Origin: Bradyrhizobium canariense | Lineage (GTDB): Bacteria; Pseudomonadota; Alphaproteobacteria; Rhizobiales; Xanthobacteraceae | Direction: 5' to 3' | Length of the DNA: 64,000 nucleotides | NCBI RefSeq assembly: GCF_018130465.1 | Contig: NZ_JAFCKJ010000003.1 | Coordinates: 496,001-560,000 of the forward strand | Shown: piece after piece, positions 9,838-18,152 of the stretch | How positions within the stretch are numbered: the first letter of the stretch is position 1 | How the letters are laid out: every line of letters starts with the position of its first letter | Notes under the pieces: model-generated | What the model was told of the DNA's origin: nothing | Seen by the model: only the letters and a program-made list of their open reading frames with translations | Database searches by the model: none | Position numbers and translations under genes: made by a program

Positions 9838-9865
9838 GGGCCAGCCAAGATCAACTTGGCCGGCC
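9838..9865 (-). terminator. Hairpin downstream of bioY (possible terminator)
   Basis: GGGCCAGCCAAG, a 4-5 base loop and CTTGGCCGGCCC form a strong stem just past the bioY stop on its strand. The following T-tract is poor, so termination is tentative. Confidence 0.4.
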
Positions 9866-9897
9866 CTGTCAATTGGAACTGCTCGTTATTGCGCGTT

Positions 9898-10509
9898 TTA
9901 CCTGGGATCGACGACCCGGCGTATCGCCGGCATCAACGTCGCGCCCAGCGCGTTCTTGACCAGCGACGCCGCAACGAACGGCATCAGGCCGACCTGCCAC
10001 GCCTTCGCGGCGCCCAGCCCGAGGCCGAAGGCCAGCCAGCCAAAGCCCGCGGCCAGAATGAAGATGTGGCCGACGGCCATGGCCGCAAACAGCAGCACCA
10101 CACTGCGATCCCAGCCACGCTCGGCGAGCCAGCCGGTGACGAAGGCGGCGCCAATGAAGCCGAACAGATAGCCCGCGGTCGGGCCGACCAGCGGTGCAAT
10201 TCCACCGACCGGACCGGCGAACACCGGCAGGCCCATCGCGCCCTCGGCGAGGTAGGCGATCATGGTTGCGCTGCCAAGCCGCCAGCCATAGGCGGCGCCA
10301 ATCATCAACACGACCAGCGTCTGCAATGTCATGGGCACGTAAGGCAGCGGCAGGTTCACCTTGGCTGACAGCGCAATCAATGCGGTGCCGAGCGCAATCA
10401 GCACGACAGCGCGCAAGGCGCCGACGGTTTCACCCGGCCGGACTGGCCACATCAATGCGGCAAGAGAAGAGTGCAGAGTGGCGGCAGACGGGAGGGAACG
10501 ATCGGGCAA
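9898..10509 (-). CDS. bioY: Biotin transporter BioY (ECF S component)
   Basis: A 203-residue membrane protein of the BioY family, the biotin-binding S component of an ECF transporter. It has six hydrophobic segments and the family motifs YVPMTLQTLVVLMIGAAYG, GLPVFAGPVGGIAPLVGPT and GYLFGF. No ATG fits the family length; TTG at 10509 follows GGAG at proper spacing, and longer frames would overlap the upstream aminotransferase. No bioM/bioN is adjacent, so it works alone or with a shared energising module. The biotinylated acetyl-CoA carboxylase subunit gene accB lies about 5.6 kb away. A 14-bp triple repeat sits just upstream of the start. Confidence 0.9.
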   Translation of the reverse strand: MPDRSLPSAATLHSSLAALMWPVRPGETVGALRAVVLIALGTALIALSAKVNLPLPYVPMTLQTLVVLMIGAAYGWRLGSATMIAYLAEGAMGLPVFAGPVGGIAPLVGPTAGYLFGFIGAAFVTGWLAERGWDRSVVLLFAAMAVGHIFILAAGFGWLAFGLGLGAAKAWQVGLMPFVAASLVKNALGATLMPAIRRVVDPR

Positions 10510-10523
10510 GTTGAACTCCGCAG

Positions 10524-10565
10524 GGCTGTTTTCGAAAGGCTGGTTTCGAAAGGCTGTTTTCGCAA
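10524..10565. repeat. 14-bp tandem repeat, three copies, upstream of bioY
   Basis: GGCTGTTTTCGAAA (10524-10537), GGCTGGTTTCGAAA (10538-10551) and GGCTGTTTTCGCAA (10552-10565) are contiguous and lie 15-56 bp upstream of the bioY start, between it and the aminotransferase stop. They are placed to be regulatory or simply a slipped repeat. Confidence 0.88.
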
Positions 10566-10585
10566 CGGCTGTCGAAAACTGGCGG

Positions 10586-11773
10586 CTATTTAAGCCAGTG
10601 AGCGATCCGGTCAACTGCTTCCCGCATCTCCGCTGCCGAACGCGCATACGAGAGCCGTATGAAGGAACGACCATGGATGGGATCGAAGTCGAGGCCCGGC
10701 GTGACCGCGACATGGGCCTGTTCGAGCATCTGCTTGGCGAATTCGAAACTGTCGGAGGTGAAGTCCGAGACGTCCGCATAGAGATAGAATGCGCCGTCGG
10801 CCGGCAGAAACCTGGTCAGGCCGGCCTTGGGCAATCCCTCGATCAGGATGCGCCGGTTTTCCTGATAACCGTGCTTGATCTCCTCCATCTCGGCCGCGCC
10901 GTCGAAGGCCGCTTCGGCTGCGATCTGCGACAGCGACGGCACCGAGATCGACAGGTTCTGCTGCAGCCGCTCGATCGGCCGAACCAGAATCTCGGGCACG
11001 ACCATCCAGCCGACGCGCCAGCCCGTCATGCAGAAATACTTCGAGAACGAGTTGATCACGAGCGCGTGGTCCGACAGCGCCGCCGCCGTCACCGCGGGAA
11101 ACGCGTAGTCGAGCCCGTGATAGATCTCGTCCGAGATGAAACGGATGCCCGCGTCTTCCGCCGCCGCGATCAGGCCGGCGAGCGCCTCGCGGGACATCAT
11201 CGTCCCGGTCGGATTGGCGGGGCTGCCGACCAGCACGCCCTTCAGCGGCGCCTTGCGATGGGCGGCCAGCAGCGCCTCGCCGGTCAGCGCATGGCGCGTC
11301 TCGTTCGTGGTCTCGATCAGCACCGGCTCGCAGCCGAGCGCGGTGAGGATATGACGGTACGGCGGATAACCCGGCACCGTCACGGCGACGCGGTCGCCCG
11401 GCTCGAACATCGCCAGGAAAGCCAGAATGAACCCGCCGGAGGAGCCGGTGGTCGCCACGATCCGCTCGGGACTGACGTCACAGCCATAGGAATCGCGATA
11501 GTGCCGCGCGATGCGCTCGCGCAGGCTGGGGATGCCGAGCGCGGAGGTATAATCGATCCGCCCTGCCTCGAGCGCCGCATGGGCGGCCGCAATCGCGGTC
11601 TTCGGCGCGCCGGCGGCGGGCTGGCCAACCTCCATGTGGATGACATGGCCCCCGGCCGCCTCGATTCGGGCCGCCGCGGCCATCACGTCCATCACCATGA
11701 ACGGGGGAACATCGCTGCGGCGGGAGGGCGCGAGCCACTGCCCCAACCGGTTCCTCAATGTCGCATCGTGCAT
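10586..11773 (-). CDS. PLP-dependent class I/II aminotransferase
   Basis: A 395-residue fold-type I aminotransferase. Visible features are the substrate/PLP segment EVGQPAAGAPK, GSSGGFILAF near residue 120, the SPANPTGT turn, DEIYHGLDY and the Schiff-base lysine in NSFSKYFCMTGWRVGW (about residue 245). It transfers amino groups between amino and 2-oxo acids; aspartate, tyrosine or alanine-type specificity cannot be settled. ATG at 11773. It lies 76 bp upstream of bioY on the same strand, so the two may be co-transcribed. An aminotransferase next to the M48/DsbA pair is, as I recall, common in rhizobia. Confidence 0.9.
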   Translation of the reverse strand: MHDATLRNRLGQWLAPSRRSDVPPFMVMDVMAAAARIEAAGGHVIHMEVGQPAAGAPKTAIAAAHAALEAGRIDYTSALGIPSLRERIARHYRDSYGCDVSPERIVATTGSSGGFILAFLAMFEPGDRVAVTVPGYPPYRHILTALGCEPVLIETTNETRHALTGEALLAAHRKAPLKGVLVGSPANPTGTMMSREALAGLIAAAEDAGIRFISDEIYHGLDYAFPAVTAAALSDHALVINSFSKYFCMTGWRVGWMVVPEILVRPIERLQQNLSISVPSLSQIAAEAAFDGAAEMEEIKHGYQENRRILIEGLPKAGLTRFLPADGAFYLYADVSDFTSDSFEFAKQMLEQAHVAVTPGLDFDPIHGRSFIRLSYARSAAEMREAVDRIAHWLK

Positions 11774-11978
11774 CGATTTCTGCTATTTCGCTGGCGGGCC
11801 GATCTGTCCGACCCGGGAAACGGGGTGCTTGCGCCCCAGACTGGCCGCATTGTACGGCTCATTAGGGGTACGGCTCAAAGGGGCATATCGCGTATCCGGT
11901 CCGCCGCCAATCGCCAAAACCAATCACGAAACTGCTTGACCAAACCTACCGACAAGACCGTTTGACCCAGACCGCTTG

Positions 11979-13382
11979 ATGTTGCTCCAGATCGCATTGC
12001 GCAAGAAGGCCACCGCTCTCACCGCCCTCGTCACGGCGGCTGCGATCACGATGCTGCCGTTGCCGGCGGCGCAGGCGCAGATGAAGGGGCCGCCGGTGCT
12101 GCGCGACACCGAGACCGAGCAGCTCCTGCGCGAATACACGCGGCCGATCCTGCGCGTCGCCGGTCTGGAGAAGCAGAACATCCAGATGGTGATCGTCAAC
12201 GAAGGCTCGTTCAACGCGTTCGTCGCGGACGGACGCCGCATCTTCGTCAATTACGGCGCAATCCTGCAGTCGGAGACGCCGAACCAGATCATCGGCGTGC
12301 TCGCGCACGAGACCGGGCATCTGGCCGGCGGCCATCTGTCCAAGCTGCGCGAGCAGCTCGCCAACGCCCAGACCCAGATGATTATCGCGATGCTGCTCGG
12401 CGCCGGCGCGATGGCCGTGGGCAGCACCCGCGGCAGCGGCAGCGCCGGCAACAATGGCCTTGCCAATGCCGGAGCCGCCGCCCTCGCCGGCCCGCAGGAG
12501 ATGATCCGCCGTACGCTGCTGTCCTACCAGCGCCAGCAGGAGGAGAACGCCGACCGCGCCGGCGTGAAGTTCCTGACTGCGACCCAGCAGTCGCCGAAGG
12601 GCATGTACGAGACCTTCAAGCGCTTCACCAGCGAGAGCCTGTTCGCCGCACGCGGCGCCGATCCCTATCTCCAGTCGCATCCGATGCCCGCCGAGCGCGT
12701 CGCTTCACTCCAGGAGTTCGCCAGCGCCAGCCCATATTGGGACAAGAAGGACGATCCCGCGCTCCAGCTCCGCCACGACATGGTACGCGCCAAGATCTCC
12801 GCCTTCATGGAGCGGCCGGAGACGGTGTACCGCCGCTATCCCCTGACCAACGACAGCATGCCGGCGCGCTACGCCCGCGCCATCAGCACCTATCTGCACG
12901 GGGATTTGCGCAGCGCGCTCGCCCAGATCGACGCGCTGATCCAGGTCCAGCCCAACAATGCGTATTTTTACGAGGTGCGCGGCCAAGCCCTGCTGGAGGG
13001 CGGCAAGCCGGCCGAGGCGATCCCTGCCCTGCGCAAGGCTGTCGCACTTTCGAACAACGCGCCCCTCATCGAGATGTTACTTGGGCAGGCTCTGGTTGGG
13101 TCCGATAATAAGGCCTACACCGACGACGCCGTTCGGATTCTCCGGGCCGCGGTGGCACGGGAACCGGAGGCCGCCCTCGGCTACATGCAGCTCGCGATGG
13201 CCTATGGCCGGAAGGGCGACTATGCCGAGGCGGATCTGGCGTCGGCGCAGGCCGCTTATCTGCGCGGCGACAACAAGACCGCCCGCGAGCTTGCGACGCG
13301 CGCGAAAACCCGTTTCGCCGTCGGCACGCCCGGATGGGTCAAGGCCGACGACATCGTGGCGTCAAAACCGCCGCGCAACTGA
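11979..13382 (+). CDS. M48-family zinc metalloprotease with C-terminal TPR (BepA/YfgC-like)
   Basis: A periplasmic zinc protease/chaperone of 467 aa. Signal peptide at residues 1-34 (cut near AQAQ). The catalytic motif is HETGH (His-110, Glu-111, His-114); the third ligand is a glutamate in QQEENADRAG (about 188-189). Residues of about 290-460 are TPR-like helices. The E. coli homolog BepA degrades or helps assemble outer-membrane LPS-transport proteins, and a similar envelope quality-control role is inferred. ATG 11979 is preferred over the TTG one codon earlier. The neighbouring DsbA-like gene points to the same periplasmic folding context. Confidence 0.9.
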   Translation: MLLQIALRKKATALTALVTAAAITMLPLPAAQAQMKGPPVLRDTETEQLLREYTRPILRVAGLEKQNIQMVIVNEGSFNAFVADGRRIFVNYGAILQSETPNQIIGVLAHETGHLAGGHLSKLREQLANAQTQMIIAMLLGAGAMAVGSTRGSGSAGNNGLANAGAAALAGPQEMIRRTLLSYQRQQEENADRAGVKFLTATQQSPKGMYETFKRFTSESLFAARGADPYLQSHPMPAERVASLQEFASASPYWDKKDDPALQLRHDMVRAKISAFMERPETVYRRYPLTNDSMPARYARAISTYLHGDLRSALAQIDALIQVQPNNAYFYEVRGQALLEGGKPAEAIPALRKAVALSNNAPLIEMLLGQALVGSDNKAYTDDAVRILRAAVAREPEAALGYMQLAMAYGRKGDYAEADLASAQAAYLRGDNKTARELATRAKTRFAVGTPGWVKADDIVASKPPRN

Positions 13383-13493
13383 CAAGACCAAAACGACCTT
13401 ACACGACCACGCCTTACGCCACGACGTCACGACACCGAACCTAAGTCCGCCGGGACGTTTTCCGAAACCTGCTTTGGATAAGAGGATTTGCCT

Positions 13494-14261
13494 ATGCCTT
13501 CGCTGCGCCTGCTTGCTCCCGCGCTGTTTGCGCTCGCCATGTTCGGCGCAGCCGCGCCCGCGTCGGCCGACAGCTTCTCCGATGCCCAGCGCACCGACAT
13601 CGAGGCGATCATCAAGAACTACCTCGTCACCCATCCCGAGGTGCTCGAGGAAGCGATGACCGAGCTCACCAAGCGTCAGGCCGCGGCTGAGACGCAGAAG
13701 CACGAGGCCAGCGTCGCGCAGAATTCCGATGCGATCTTCAACTCGCCGCGCCAGGTCGTACTCGGCAACAAAGACGGCGACGTCACCTTCGTCGAGTTCT
13801 TCGACTACAATTGCGGCTACTGCAAGCGCGCGATGGACGACATGCTCAACCTCATGAAAGGCGATCCGAAGCTGAAGGTGGTGCTGAAGGAGTTTCCGGT
13901 GCTGAGCCAGGGCTCGGTCGAAGCAGCCCAGGTCGCCGTTGCCGTGCGGATGCAGGATCCCTCCGGCAAGAAATATCTCGATTTCCATCAGAAGCTGCTC
14001 GGCGGCCGTGGCGCGGCCGACAAGGCGCGCGCGCTGCAGGCGGCCAAGGAAGCCGGTCTCGACACCGCGAAGATCGAGAAGGACATCGGCAGCGCCGAGG
14101 TGCGCAGCACCATCGAGGAGAACTTCAAGCTCGCCGAAGCGATGGGCATGAACGGCACGCCGAGCTACGTGATCGGCAAGCAGATCGTCATCGGCGCCGT
14201 CGGCCTCGAAAGCCTCAAGGAAAAGATCGGCGTCGCACGCTGCGGCAAGGCGACCTGCTAA
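13494..14261 (+). CDS. DsbA-family thiol:disulfide oxidoreductase (exported)
   Basis: A periplasmic thioredoxin-fold protein of 255 aa. Signal peptide at residues 1-26 (ends ASADS), a helical N-terminal segment, then the thioredoxin fold with CGYC (Cys-107/Cys-110) and cis-proline in NGTPSYVIG. The CGYC and helical N-terminal extension resemble the ScsC/BcfH/DSBA-like thioredoxin group more than classical CPHC DsbA. The C-terminus ends in a second cysteine pair, RCGKATC. ATG 13494 follows AAGAGGATTTGCCT. The stop lies in the first unit of a 16-bp repeat. It follows the M48 protease gene on the same strand. Confidence 0.9.
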   Translation: MPSLRLLAPALFALAMFGAAAPASADSFSDAQRTDIEAIIKNYLVTHPEVLEEAMTELTKRQAAAETQKHEASVAQNSDAIFNSPRQVVLGNKDGDVTFVEFFDYNCGYCKRAMDDMLNLMKGDPKLKVVLKEFPVLSQGSVEAAQVAVAVRMQDPSGKKYLDFHQKLLGGRGAADKARALQAAKEAGLDTAKIEKDIGSAEVRSTIEENFKLAEAMGMNGTPSYVIGKQIVIGAVGLESLKEKIGVARCGKATC

Positions 14262-14310
14262 CGAGGCGACCTGCTAACAAGGCGACTTGCTAACAAGGCG
14301 ACTTGCTAAC
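14247..14310. repeat. 16-bp tandem repeat, four copies, at the 3' end of the DsbA-like gene
   Basis: Units at 14247-14262, 14263-14278, 14279-14294 and 14295-14310 (AAGGCGACCTGCTAAC and single-base variants). The first unit encodes the last residues and stop of the DsbA-like protein; each later copy repeats the stop codon but is out of the 3-base register because the unit is 16 bp. Confidence 0.93.
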
Positions 14311-14350
14311 AACGACCTGCCGATCGCATTCCCGACATCAATCATGACGC

Positions 14351-14376
14351 AAGGCCGGCTGAGAAGCCGGCCTTTT
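14351..14376 (+). terminator. Rho-independent terminator after the DsbA-like gene
   Basis: AAGGCCGGCT-GAGA-AGCCGGCC followed by TTTT, a compact GC-rich stem with a four-base loop. Confidence 0.85.
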
Positions 14377-14525
14377 CATTGCGCCGAAAACCCGGCGCGC
14401 GCATTCATCTGGCGTTCAACAAACAAATGCCGCGGAACCCTCAATGTTCCGGAACTCCTGATACCTGCTTTCGTTGTCGGCGCGGGCAATGACGCAATAA
14501 ACACGAAACACGTGAGGAGAATTCA

Positions 14526-15377
14526 ATGTCTAACCGCTTTATGATCTCGGTTGCCGCGATCGCGCTTATCGCCGGCACCGGTCTTGCGAATGCACAGGGC
14601 ACCATGAACCGCGACAGCGGTGGTGGCGCTGGTGCGCAGCCGACGCAGCACTCGCAGCCCTCGGGCGGCGCGGCTGAACGTGGCGCGATGGGCAAGGAAG
14701 CCGCTCCCGAGAAGGGCACCGTCGGTCAGGCCGGCGGCGCCATGAAGCCCGGCGGAGCAGCCGAGGAGAAGTCTGGCGCGATGGAGAAATCCGGCGCTAC
14801 GGAGAAGTCCGGCGGGATGGATAAGTCCGGCGCGATGAACAAGAACGCGGCTGACGAGAAGGCCGGCGCGGCGAAGGGTGAGCACGCCCAGAGCACTCAA
14901 GACAAGTCCACGCAGGACAAGTCCGCGCACGACAAGGCCGCACAGGACAAGTCCGCGCCGGACAAGTCGAAGAGCACGATGGACAAGTCCCAGACCGACA
15001 AGTCCAAGAGCACGGAGACTGACACTAAGAGCGGCAACATGAACGCCCAGACCAAGGGCGCGGAGACCAAGGGCACGGACACCAAGTCCCAGACCACGAC
15101 CGGCACCGCCTCCGCGACCGCTTCTGCGCCGCCTCCCGAGAAGCGGAGCCAGATCTCGACGGCGATCAAGTCGACCAAGATCGAAGAGACCACCAACGTC
15201 AACTTCAACATCTCGGTCGGCACCGCGATCCCGGCGTCGGTCCGCTTCCATCCGCTGCCGCCCCGGATCGTGGAAATCTACCCGGAGTGGCGTGGCTATG
15301 AAGTGATCTTCGTCCACGGCCAGTACGTGATCGTCCGTCCTCAGACGCGCGAGATCGTGTACATCATCGAAGGCTAA
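14526..15377 (+). CDS. Exported DUF1236 protein with a Lys/Ser/Asp-rich repeat region
   Basis: A 283-residue exported protein. Signal peptide at residues 1-24 (ends ANA). Residues of about 45-175 are low complexity, built from short repeats such as EKSGAMEKSGATEKSGG and QDKSTQDKSAHDK; hydrophilic and probably disordered. Residues of about 215-283 are a DUF1236 domain (TNVNFNISVGTAIPASVRFH to YVIVRPQTREIVYIIEG), a rhizobial family of unknown function, possibly cell-surface. ATG follows GAGGAGAATTCA. It has its own terminator and is a single-gene unit. Repeat number probably varies between strains. Confidence 0.85.
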   Translation: MSNRFMISVAAIALIAGTGLANAQGTMNRDSGGGAGAQPTQHSQPSGGAAERGAMGKEAAPEKGTVGQAGGAMKPGGAAEEKSGAMEKSGATEKSGGMDKSGAMNKNAADEKAGAAKGEHAQSTQDKSTQDKSAHDKAAQDKSAPDKSKSTMDKSQTDKSKSTETDTKSGNMNAQTKGAETKGTDTKSQTTTGTASATASAPPPEKRSQISTAIKSTKIEETTNVNFNISVGTAIPASVRFHPLPPRIVEIYPEWRGYEVIFVHGQYVIVRPQTREIVYIIEG

Positions 15378-15401
15378 GCTGCCTCGCTGATGCCCAAATG
15401 A

Positions 15402-15431
15402 GCCCTTGCCGAGAGATCGGCAGGGGCTTTT
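15402..15431 (+). terminator. Terminator after the DUF1236 gene
   Basis: GCCCTTGCCGA-GAGA-TCGGCAGGGGC followed by TTTT gives a strong stem with T-run. Confidence 0.82.
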
Positions 15432-15633
15432 GGCCTATGGGGCGGCCTGCCCCACCGGTCCGGCCCGGCAGCCACGATTAGAACTGGTTAACAAGCAATT
15501 TCCGTAGCTTCCGCACAGGTTTTTGCACCCAGGATGAGGTCCCTGAAGGCCTCTCGCAGGTCCTTCAAGGCTTCCCCTAGGCCGCTTTGTTACCTATAAC
15601 CCCCGCCACGCCGAAGCACCTGCCGGGATAGGA

Positions 15634-16101
15634 ATGACCGAACTCGCGACCGACACGATCCTCGTTCTCAACGGGCCGAACCTCAACATGTTGGGGACGC
15701 GCGAGCCCGAGAAGTACGGCCACGCGACGCTGGCCGACGTGGAAGCGTTGTGCCGGGACACGGCTGCGACCTTCGGCCTCAAGGCCGACTGCCGGCAGTC
15801 CAACCGCGAAGGCGAGCTGATCGACTTCATCCACGAGGCACACGCCCGCAAGATGAAGGGCATCATCATCAATGCCGGCGGCTATTCGCACACCTCGATT
15901 GCCCTGCACGACGCGCTGCTCGCGGTGCAGATCCCGACGGTCGAAGTGCACGTGACCAACATCCACGCCCGCGAGAATTTCCGTCACCACTCCTACACCG
16001 CGCGCGCGGCCTTCGCCTCGCTATGCGGTTTCGGCATCGAGGGCTACCGCCTCGCCATCCAGGGCCTTGCCGCCAAGCTCGGCATCAAGCCCAAAGCCTG
16101 A
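15634..16101 (+). CDS. aroQ: 3-dehydroquinate dehydratase, type II
   Basis: Catalyses the third step of the shikimate pathway (3-dehydroquinate to 3-dehydroshikimate). The 155-aa length is normal for the type II dodecameric enzyme. Motifs: [19 protein letters not shown] at the N-terminus with the catalytic Tyr, [30 protein letters not shown] (substrate loop) and the late [14 protein letters not shown] segment carrying the active-site His and substrate contacts. It leads aroQ-accB-accC, an order I recall as conserved in alphaproteobacteria. accB starts 35 bp after its stop. Confidence 0.96.
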   Translation: MTELATDTILVLNGPNLNMLGTREPEKYGHATLADVEALCRDTAATFGLKADCRQSNREGELIDFIHEAHARKMKGIIINAGGYSHTSIALHDALLAVQIPTVEVHVTNIHARENFRHHSYTARAAFASLCGFGIEGYRLAIQGLAAKLGIKPKA

Positions 16102-16136
16102 CGCTCCCTTCACACAGAACATTCGGATCAAACAAC

Positions 16137-16625
16137 ATGGCGCGCCAGCCAGACGACAAAGCAGCCGCAAAATTTTCCAGCGAGGATTCCGCCCTCGTCC
16201 GCGAGCTCGCTTTGCTGCTCGATGAGACCAGCCTCACCGAAATCGAGATCGAGCGTGCCGGCCTGCGCCTGCGCGTCGCCCGCAACATCAGCGTCGCCGC
16301 GACCATGCCGATGCAGATGGCGGCCGCCCCCGCCGCCCTCCAGACGGCCGCAGCTGCCGCCGCGCCTGCCGCCGCCGACCTGTCGAAGCATCCCGGCGCC
16401 GTGACCTCGCCGATGGTCGGCACCGCCTATTGGGCGCCGGAGCCCGGCGCCAAGCCGTTCATCGAGGTCGGCAGCAAGGTCTCGGTCGGCCAGACGCTGC
16501 TGATCATCGAAGCCATGAAGACCATGAACCAGATCCCCTCGCCGCGCGCCGGCACGGTGACGCAGATCGTGATCGAGGACGGCCAGCCGGTCGAGTACGG
16601 CGAGCCGCTCGTGATCATTGAGTGA
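16137..16625 (+). CDS. accB: Acetyl-CoA carboxylase biotin carboxyl carrier protein
   Basis: The 162-residue BCCP subunit that carries carboxybiotin between AccC and AccAD in fatty-acid synthesis. An N-terminal dimerising part (about 1-55) is followed by an Ala/Pro-rich linker (about 55-85), then the biotinyl domain with [20 protein letters not shown], the thumb, and the biotinylation site EAMKTMNQI (Lys-128). ATG at 16137; the ribosome-binding site is weak. It sits between aroQ and accC in a probable operon. A biotin transporter gene (bioY) is nearby. Confidence 0.96.
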   Translation: MARQPDDKAAAKFSSEDSALVRELALLLDETSLTEIEIERAGLRLRVARNISVAATMPMQMAAAPAALQTAAAAAAPAAADLSKHPGAVTSPMVGTAYWAPEPGAKPFIEVGSKVSVGQTLLIIEAMKTMNQIPSPRAGTVTQIVIEDGQPVEYGEPLVIIE

Positions 16626-16685
16626 CGGTCGAAAGGGGTCCCATCGCCCTCGCCGCTTCCCGCGCGTCAGTCCCTTAAGGACACC

Positions 16686-18044
16686 ATGTTCGACAAGATC
16701 CTCATAGCCAATCGCGGCGAGATCGCCCTTCGCATCCTCAGGGCCTGCAAGGAGCTCGGGATCGCGACCGTCGCCGTGCACTCCACCGCCGACGCCGATG
16801 CCATGCATGTGCGCCTGTCGGACGAAAGCGTGTGCATCGGGCCACCGGCGTCCAAGGACAGCTATCTCAACGTGCCCGCGCTGCTCGCGGCCTGCGAGAT
16901 CACCGGTGCCGACGCCGTGCATCCCGGATACGGTTTCCTGTCGGAGAACGCGCGCTTCGCGGAAATCCTCTCCGAGCATAATCTGCATTTCATCGGCCCA
17001 AAGGCCGAGCACATCCGCCTGATGGGCGACAAGATCGAGGCCAAGAGGACGGCCAAGAAGCTCGGCATTCCCGTGGTGCCCGGCTCCGACGGAGGGGTCG
17101 GCCCCGACGACGACGCGATGGCGATCGCCAGGAAGATCGGCTTCCCCGTGCTGGTCAAAGCCGCAGCCGGCGGCGGCGGTCGCGGCATGAAGGTGGCCCA
17201 GAGCGAGGCCGATCTTCAGGTCGCGCTGTCGACGGCCGCCAACGAGGCCAAGTCCGCCTTCGGCGATGCCTCCGTCTACCTCGAAAAATATCTCCAGAAG
17301 CCGCGCCACATCGAGATCCAGATCCTCGGCGACGGCCGCGGCGGCGCGATTCATCTTGGCGAACGCGACTGCTCGCTGCAGCGGCGCCACCAGAAGGTCT
17401 GGGAGGAAGGCCCCTCGCCCGTGCTGACCGCGGCTGCACGCGCCAAGATCGGCGAGACCTGCGCCAAAGCGATGCGCGAGATGAAATATCTCGGCGTCGG
17501 CACCATCGAATTCCTGTTCGAGGACGGCGAGTTCTACTTCATCGAGATGAACACGCGCATCCAGGTCGAGCATCCCGTCACCGAGAGCATCACCGACATC
17601 GACCTCGTGCTGGAGCAGATCCGCATCGCCGCCGGCGGCGATCTGCCGGCGAGGCAGGAAGACGTCCAGGTCATCGGCCACGCGATCGAGTGCCGCATCA
17701 ACGCCGAGAATCCGCAGACCTTTCGTCCTTCGCCCGGCCGCATCACGCAATATCACCCGCCCGGGGGGCTCGGTGTGCGGATCGATTCCGCGGTGTATCA
17801 GGGCTACACGATCCCGCCTTATTACGACTCGCTCGTCGGCAAGCTGATCGTGCACGGCAAGACCCGCGGCGAGTGCCTGATGCGGCTGCGCCGGGCGCTG
17901 GACGAGATGGTGGTCGAGGGTATCGAGACCACCCTGCCGCTGTTCCGCGCGCTGGTGCGCGAAGACGACATCATCAACGGCGACTACCACATCCACTGGC
18001 TGGAACAATATCTAGCCGGCAAGGCGGAACCCGCCCCGGGGTAG
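16686..18044 (+). CDS. accC: Acetyl-CoA carboxylase biotin carboxylase subunit
   Basis: The ATP-dependent enzyme that carboxylates the biotin on AccB. The 452-aa product has the expected order: N-terminal [23 protein letters not shown]-grasp domain with the glycine-rich loop [12 protein letters not shown] (about 160-170), catalytic region with [14 protein letters not shown], and the C-terminal domain with [15 protein letters not shown] and a conserved [15 protein letters not shown] 16686 follows TTAAGGACACC. In related genomes aat commonly follows accC; here a three-gene signalling cassette intervenes. Confidence 0.96.
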   Translation: MFDKILIANRGEIALRILRACKELGIATVAVHSTADADAMHVRLSDESVCIGPPASKDSYLNVPALLAACEITGADAVHPGYGFLSENARFAEILSEHNLHFIGPKAEHIRLMGDKIEAKRTAKKLGIPVVPGSDGGVGPDDDAMAIARKIGFPVLVKAAAGGGGRGMKVAQSEADLQVALSTAANEAKSAFGDASVYLEKYLQKPRHIEIQILGDGRGGAIHLGERDCSLQRRHQKVWEEGPSPVLTAAARAKIGETCAKAMREMKYLGVGTIEFLFEDGEFYFIEMNTRIQVEHPVTESITDIDLVLEQIRIAAGGDLPARQEDVQVIGHAIECRINAENPQTFRPSPGRITQYHPPGGLGVRIDSAVYQGYTIPPYYDSLVGKLIVHGKTRGECLMRLRRALDEMVVEGIETTLPLFRALVREDDIINGDYHIHWLEQYLAGKAEPAPG

Positions 18045-18152
18045 TCCTCCCTCCCCATGGAACCCTTTGGCCCCAATCGCGTTCTTGGACGATGGGGGAC
18101 AGTTCCGAGGGGGCGTTTTGAATTCCACGATGCCTGATCAGGCGAGACCGTC

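Noticed and set aside
8450-9897. Rhizobial dctBD-dctA locus
   Set aside because: Only dctA is present; no sensor kinase or NtrC-type regulator lies beside it, so a dedicated Dct regulatory locus is not supported.
14263-14310. CRISPR-like array
   Set aside because: The units are contiguous 16-bp tandem copies without spacers, and no cas genes are present anywhere in the window.
16128-18008. A 626-codon open frame antisense to accB and accC
   Set aside because: Shadow of two unmistakable conserved genes; composition (His/Arg/Asp-rich) is typical of antisense frames.
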